Notes under the pieces: model-generated
Database searches by the model: none
What the model was told of the DNA's origin: nothing
The model's input: the letters and a program-made list of their open reading frames with translations, nothing else
Shown here: in pieces, positions 21,100-23,832 of the stretch
Layout of the letters: each line of letters opens with the position of its first letter
Position numbering within the stretch: position 1 is the first letter of the stretch
Made by a program: the position numbers and the translations under genes
Source of the DNA: JAAXTX01 sp035560715
GTDB lineage: Bacteria > Patescibacteriota > Minisyncoccia > Moranbacterales > UBA1568
Assembly (NCBI GenBank): GCA_035560715.1
Contig: DATMYW010000035.1
Span: forward strand, 1 to 23,832
Length of the DNA: 23,832 nucleotides
Reading direction: 5' to 3'

Positions 21100-22017
21100 A
21101 TGAAAACGATCAAATTGTGGAGAACCTTCAAGGAAGGGGTTGAGAACTATCGGCGCAACGGCTGGCTTACGTTCGCGACCGTCTCCGTGCTCACGCTCTC
21201 GCTGTTCGTCATCGGTCTGACGGCACTGATCGGATTTGCCGGCGGACTCGCGGTTCGCAACCTGGAGGGTAAGATCAGTATCAGCGTCAATTTCAAGCCG
21301 AGCGTGTCCGAGTCGAGGATACTCGCGATCCGAGACGAGCTCGTGAAATACCGGGAAATCTCGTCCGTCACCTATGTCTCCAAGGATGATGCGCTGAACG
21401 AGTTCCTCAAGACCGGAAATCGGGTGGTGGCGGACGCGGTCCAGGAAATCGGCGAGAACCCGCTCCTGTCGTCGCTCATCATCCGGGCGAGTGATCCGAA
21501 GGACTACGATCTCATCGCGACCCAGTTGACCGTTTCGACCTATCAAAACGACATCGAGCAGGTAAATTACGCCAGGAACAAGCAACGCATCGATGGTCTT
21601 AATAATCTCACGAAACGCGCCCGAGCGATGGGACTCGTCCTCGGCATCGCGTTCACGCTCATCGCCGTGCTCATTACGTTCAATACCGTAAGACTTACCA
21701 TCTATTCGCAACGACAGGAATTCGAGGTCATGCGTCTCGTCGGCGCTTCGAACCTCTATATCCGCATGCCACTCTTCTTTGAGGGCGTTTTCTACGGTCT
21801 TACCGCGGCCGCAGTGACGATCATAGTCCTTTCCGTCGCGGCATACGCGTTCTCGGGAAATGCCGGCCCGTTCCTGACCGAGATTCTCGGCGGCAAGACA
21901 TTCTTCCGGGTCTATCTCTCTTTTTTCTGGCTCTTTGCGCCGGTGACCGTCATTATCGGTGTCGTTCTCGGTGTCGTTTCGAGTCTTATCGCCATTCGGC
22001 GGTACCTGCGGATCTGA
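21100..22017 (+). CDS. ftsX: Cell-division permease-like protein FtsX
   Basis: 305 aa. A cytoplasmic N-terminus (KLWRTFKEGVENYRRNGWLT) precedes helix 1 (about 24-47). An extracytoplasmic domain with ISVNFKPSVSESRILAIRDEL follows, then a C-terminal FtsX/MacB-type domain with three helices (MGLVLGIAFTLIAVLI, YGLTAAAVTIIVLSVAAYAF, LFAPVTVIIGVVLGVVSSLI). The segment QRQEFEVMRLVGASNLYIRMPLFFEG is the family hallmark. It partners FtsE. It starts 7 nt after ftsE without a Shine-Dalgarno, so translation is probably coupled. No clear terminator follows. Confidence 0.94.
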   Translation: MKTIKLWRTFKEGVENYRRNGWLTFATVSVLTLSLFVIGLTALIGFAGGLAVRNLEGKISISVNFKPSVSESRILAIRDELVKYREISSVTYVSKDDALNEFLKTGNRVVADAVQEIGENPLLSSLIIRASDPKDYDLIATQLTVSTYQNDIEQVNYARNKQRIDGLNNLTKRARAMGLVLGIAFTLIAVLITFNTVRLTIYSQRQEFEVMRLVGASNLYIRMPLFFEGVFYGLTAAAVTIIVLSVAAYAFSGNAGPFLTEILGGKTFFRVYLSFFWLFAPVTVIIGVVLGVVSSLIAIRRYLRI

Positions 22018-22113
22018 GGATTCGTCTGAAACGGAGCTGAAGGGATCCTATGTACAAGGGCTTCTTCGTTGTATATGCGTGATATTTCTATTTCCCGTTG
22101 ACATTTCCAAGCC

Positions 22114-22142
22114 TTGATTTTTTCCGGAACGGATGATATCGT
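22114..22142 (+). promoter_or_regulatory. Promoter of tRNA-Gln
   Basis: TTGATT, 17-nt spacer, TATCGT with TGA before the -10. It ends 32 nt before the tRNA. The -10 equals that of the 70-aa gene. Confidence 0.6.
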
Positions 22143-22174
22143 ATCCGAGGACTACGGAGTCCCGGTTTTAACTT

Positions 22175-22246
22175 TGGGGAGTAGCCAAGCGGTAAGGCAG
22201 CGGGTTCTGGTCCCGCCATGCGTAGGTTCGATCCCTACCTCCCCAG
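22175..22246 (+). tRNA. tRNA-Gln (anticodon CTG)
   Basis: Acceptor TGGGGAG/CTCCCCA with the U1-A72 pair typical of tRNA-Gln, D-arm GCC/GGC, anticodon stem GCGGG/CCCGC with loop TTCTGGT, and T-arm GTAGG-TTCGATC-CCTAC. The anticodon CTG reads CAG. Discriminator G; no encoded CCA. Its last 12 bases are shared with the serine recombinase gene on the other strand. Confidence 0.95.
22235..22246. other. Likely attachment site (attL/attR) of an integrated element in tRNA-Gln
   Basis: The recombinase reading frame enters the tRNA 3' end and stops at 22235, so the chromosome-element junction should lie in or just after the tRNA. A second copy of the tRNA 3' end would mark the other side, beyond the window. 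Confidence 0.55.
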
Positions 22247-23710
22247 CATTTGAGCAAAAGTCATTATTTTCGGCGCTTTTGCGATCACTGAATAGGGCAT
22301 CCTGAGGCTTACATCTGCGATTTCCTTTCCTTCGATTTTCAGGTTCCAAAGCAGTGTTTGGAGCAATTCGTGCTTGCGTTCCGGGTTCCTTACGAGGAAC
22401 TCTTTTTTTGCTTTGTGAGCGATCAAAAGAATATCTTTTACCTGTTCCAAAGTTGCAGAGTCCCTTGCGGGGGAATCCAGTCCGATATTTTTGAGGTCGG
22501 CCTTGATTCCCGCTTCCTCTTGGTTGAGCTTTTGCAGTTTTGCCTGGTACGCTTCTTCCGTAATCATGGAAGACAAGAACGCATCGAGCAGTTTTTCCTG
22601 TTTTTGTTTCAAGACGGAAAGTGCCGAAAGCAGATTATCCCGAACGGTATCGACGGTGCTTTTTTCGTTGAGCGAGTTTTCCTTTTTGGCGAGGTAGGCG
22701 ATCTCGATCAGTTCCTCATCAAGCGTGAGTTGGTCAAGGATTGGGGCAATAAGTTCGTCCAATTCTTCGACGCGGATATATTCCTTGTGCTGTTCGCAGT
22801 GCCCGCGCCCGTTGGTACAGAAGTAATAATCGTGACCCTTCTTCCGTGTAGCCGTGAGCGCGCATCCGCAGACATTGCATTGTAGGAGACCGCGGAACCG
22901 AAAGAACAGACGTTTCGATCGGGGATTGATACGACCGGAAAGGACCGATTGGGCATCGTCAAACATTTTCTTGGAAACGATCGGCTCGTGATTCCCGACA
23001 TATGATTTCCCGTCGCGTACCATGACCCCGTGATAGAACGGATTAATCAAAATCTTGTGGATCTTGCTTCTCCATAATTTCGAGCCGGAGTCACTTCGGT
23101 ATCCCTCACCATAGAGGATGTCTGCGATCTCCTTAGTGTTCTTGCCTTCCTGCGTGTAGAGCTCGTATACCCGGATTATGAACGGGCGCAACCGCTCATT
23201 GACGAAAATCCCATGCGTCGCCTTGTCGTTGAGATATCCAAGAGGAGCAATGCCCGGCCATTCGCCCCGTTCCAGTTTCGCCCGCAATCCACGACGGACA
23301 TTGACACTGAGATCGTCGACGTATTTCTTGGCCATCCCGAAATCAAGGCTCATGAAAAATTTGTCGTCGGATATGTTCCGGATAACCTTCTCCCAGGTTC
23401 GGATTTCCTTGATGATTCCGCGGTCCATGAACCAAGAGAGCTTTCCGCCGTCCATGGCATTTCGGGCTAATCGGTCCAATTTCCAGGTCATGACCCCGTA
23501 TTCGGTGCCGGAAGTCTCCATAAAGGCCATCATTTCATCAAAAACGGGCCTTCCAGGAGCTTTGGCGGACATACTCTCAACGAAGACCCTTTCTACCGTC
23601 AAACCGTCCCTACGGGCCAATTCTTGCATTTCTGACACCTGAGAATCGATAGACAAGACCTGTCTATCCTCGCTTTCCGATGATTTCCGGGCGTAGATGA
23701 TGTACTTCAT
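22235..23710 (-). CDS. Large serine recombinase / site-specific integrase
   Basis: 491 aa. The N-terminal resolvase domain starts YIIYARKSSESEDRQ, with Arg8 and the nucleophile Ser10, and has TWKLDRLARN further on. A recombinase domain follows (GIAPLGYLNDK and KIHKILINPFYHGVM). Then come a zinc ribbon (CNVCGCA, then YFCTNGRGHC) and a coiled coil (QKQEKLLDAF and EAGIKADLK), so the integrase is complete. It cuts and rejoins attachment sites to insert or excise its element. The last four codons (MLGR) and the stop are written by the 3' end of tRNA-Gln. Base use is less GC-rich than in ftsX, consistent with transfer. No strong Shine-Dalgarno is seen. Confidence 0.92.
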   Translation of the reverse strand: MKYIIYARKSSESEDRQVLSIDSQVSEMQELARRDGLTVERVFVESMSAKAPGRPVFDEMMAFMETSGTEYGVMTWKLDRLARNAMDGGKLSWFMDRGIIKEIRTWEKVIRNISDDKFFMSLDFGMAKKYVDDLSVNVRRGLRAKLERGEWPGIAPLGYLNDKATHGIFVNERLRPFIIRVYELYTQEGKNTKEIADILYGEGYRSDSGSKLWRSKIHKILINPFYHGVMVRDGKSYVGNHEPIVSKKMFDDAQSVLSGRINPRSKRLFFRFRGLLQCNVCGCALTATRKKGHDYYFCTNGRGHCEQHKEYIRVEELDELIAPILDQLTLDEELIEIAYLAKKENSLNEKSTVDTVRDNLLSALSVLKQKQEKLLDAFLSSMITEEAYQAKLQKLNQEEAGIKADLKNIGLDSPARDSATLEQVKDILLIAHKAKKEFLVRNPERKHELLQTLLWNLKIEGKEIADVSLRMPYSVIAKAPKIMTFAQMLGR

Positions 23711-23721
23711 AGCTTATCGCT

Positions 23722-23750
23722 AACATATCCGGGAAGGACGAATAAATCAA
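23722..23750 (-). promoter_or_regulatory. Promoter of the serine recombinase
   Basis: TTGATT (23750-23745), 17-nt spacer, TATGTT (23727-23722). The start of transcription would lie only a few bases before the ATG. Confidence 0.55.
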
Positions 23751-23777
23751 GGACGCTCTTGGCAAGGAGGGATTGCT

Positions 23778-23832
23778 ATGACAAAAGTATTTCCATTGCT
23801 TCGCTTCACAGCACAACATCAATCTCTCTTTG
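23778..23832 (+). CDS. Partial gene of the integrated element, 3' end outside the window
   Basis: AAGGAGGG (23764-23771) sits 6 nt before an ATG that opens MTKVFPLLRFTAQHQSLF and runs off the window. It is divergent from the recombinase. Too little is visible to name a product, but the ribosome-binding site is excellent. Confidence 0.6.
   Translation, partial: MTKVFPLLRFTAQHQSLF

Noticed and set aside
22358..22885. 175-codon plus-strand frame
   Set aside because: Antisense to the zinc-ribbon and coiled-coil part of the serine recombinase; Phe/Cys-rich shadow with no ribosome-binding site.
1..23832. CRISPR array, rRNA genes or replication origin
   Set aside because: No regularly spaced direct repeats, rRNA-like segments or clustered DnaA-box-like motifs were seen.

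Overview
The window looks like bacterial chromosome from a small-genome lineage, most likely Patescibacteria (CPR). I infer this from short intergenic gaps, tRNA genes without encoded CCA, a prfB-ftsE-ftsX cluster, thioredoxin-fold proteins with a single N-terminal anchor, and many small unrecognised proteins. This is inference from gene content, not a phylogenetic placement. UGA is a stop here: prfB is present with its classic UGA frameshift site, and several genes end in UGA.

Layout. 1-3400 is an accessory-looking stretch of moderate GC: a 5'-truncated P-loop kinase, a nucleotidyltransferase-fold protein, a PP2C-type phosphatase and a RidA-like protein. It is interspersed with three related micro-ORFs, followed by a small hypothetical gene on the minus strand. 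3470-4230 is a 3'-truncated IS481/IS3-type transposase. 4295-7480 carries two membrane proteins, a divergent Maf-like protein and a pyrimidine-dimer glycosylase. 7531-8563 (minus) is a cluster of a cupin, a 48-aa Lmo0937-type membrane peptide and a YggT-family protein. 8976-9450 is a frameshifted hypothetical gene. 9659-10840 is an MFS transporter with a long leader that looks like a transcription attenuator.

11250-18777 holds a CYTH protein, a GT-C glycosyltransferase / thioredoxin-fold / HD hydrolase operon, the GTPase gene engB (ysxC), and a two-gene operon ending in a double-thioredoxin DsbA-like protein. Three small minus-strand genes (70, 76 and 88 aa) lie among them, each with its own -35/-10 promoter, Shine-Dalgarno and terminator. 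Then come tRNA-Thr(CGT), prfB with a programmed +1 frameshift, ftsE, ftsX and tRNA-Gln(CTG).

The right end (22235-23832) is the edge of an integrated element. A large serine recombinase ends inside the 3' half of tRNA-Gln, and a divergent partial gene with a strong Shine-Dalgarno begins at 23778.

The observations most worth following are the MFS leader (perfect promoter, 41-codon leader ORF, competing hairpins), the strongly signalled small genes (especially the Cys-rich 88-aa one with a fully consensus promoter), the recombinase that ends inside its own putative attachment site, and the degenerate micro-ORF family at 560-2815. Promoters also fall into two styles: extended -10 (TGnTATACT-like) boxes for most ordinary genes, and full -35/-10 pairs for the small genes, the tRNAs, the MFS leader and the recombinase.
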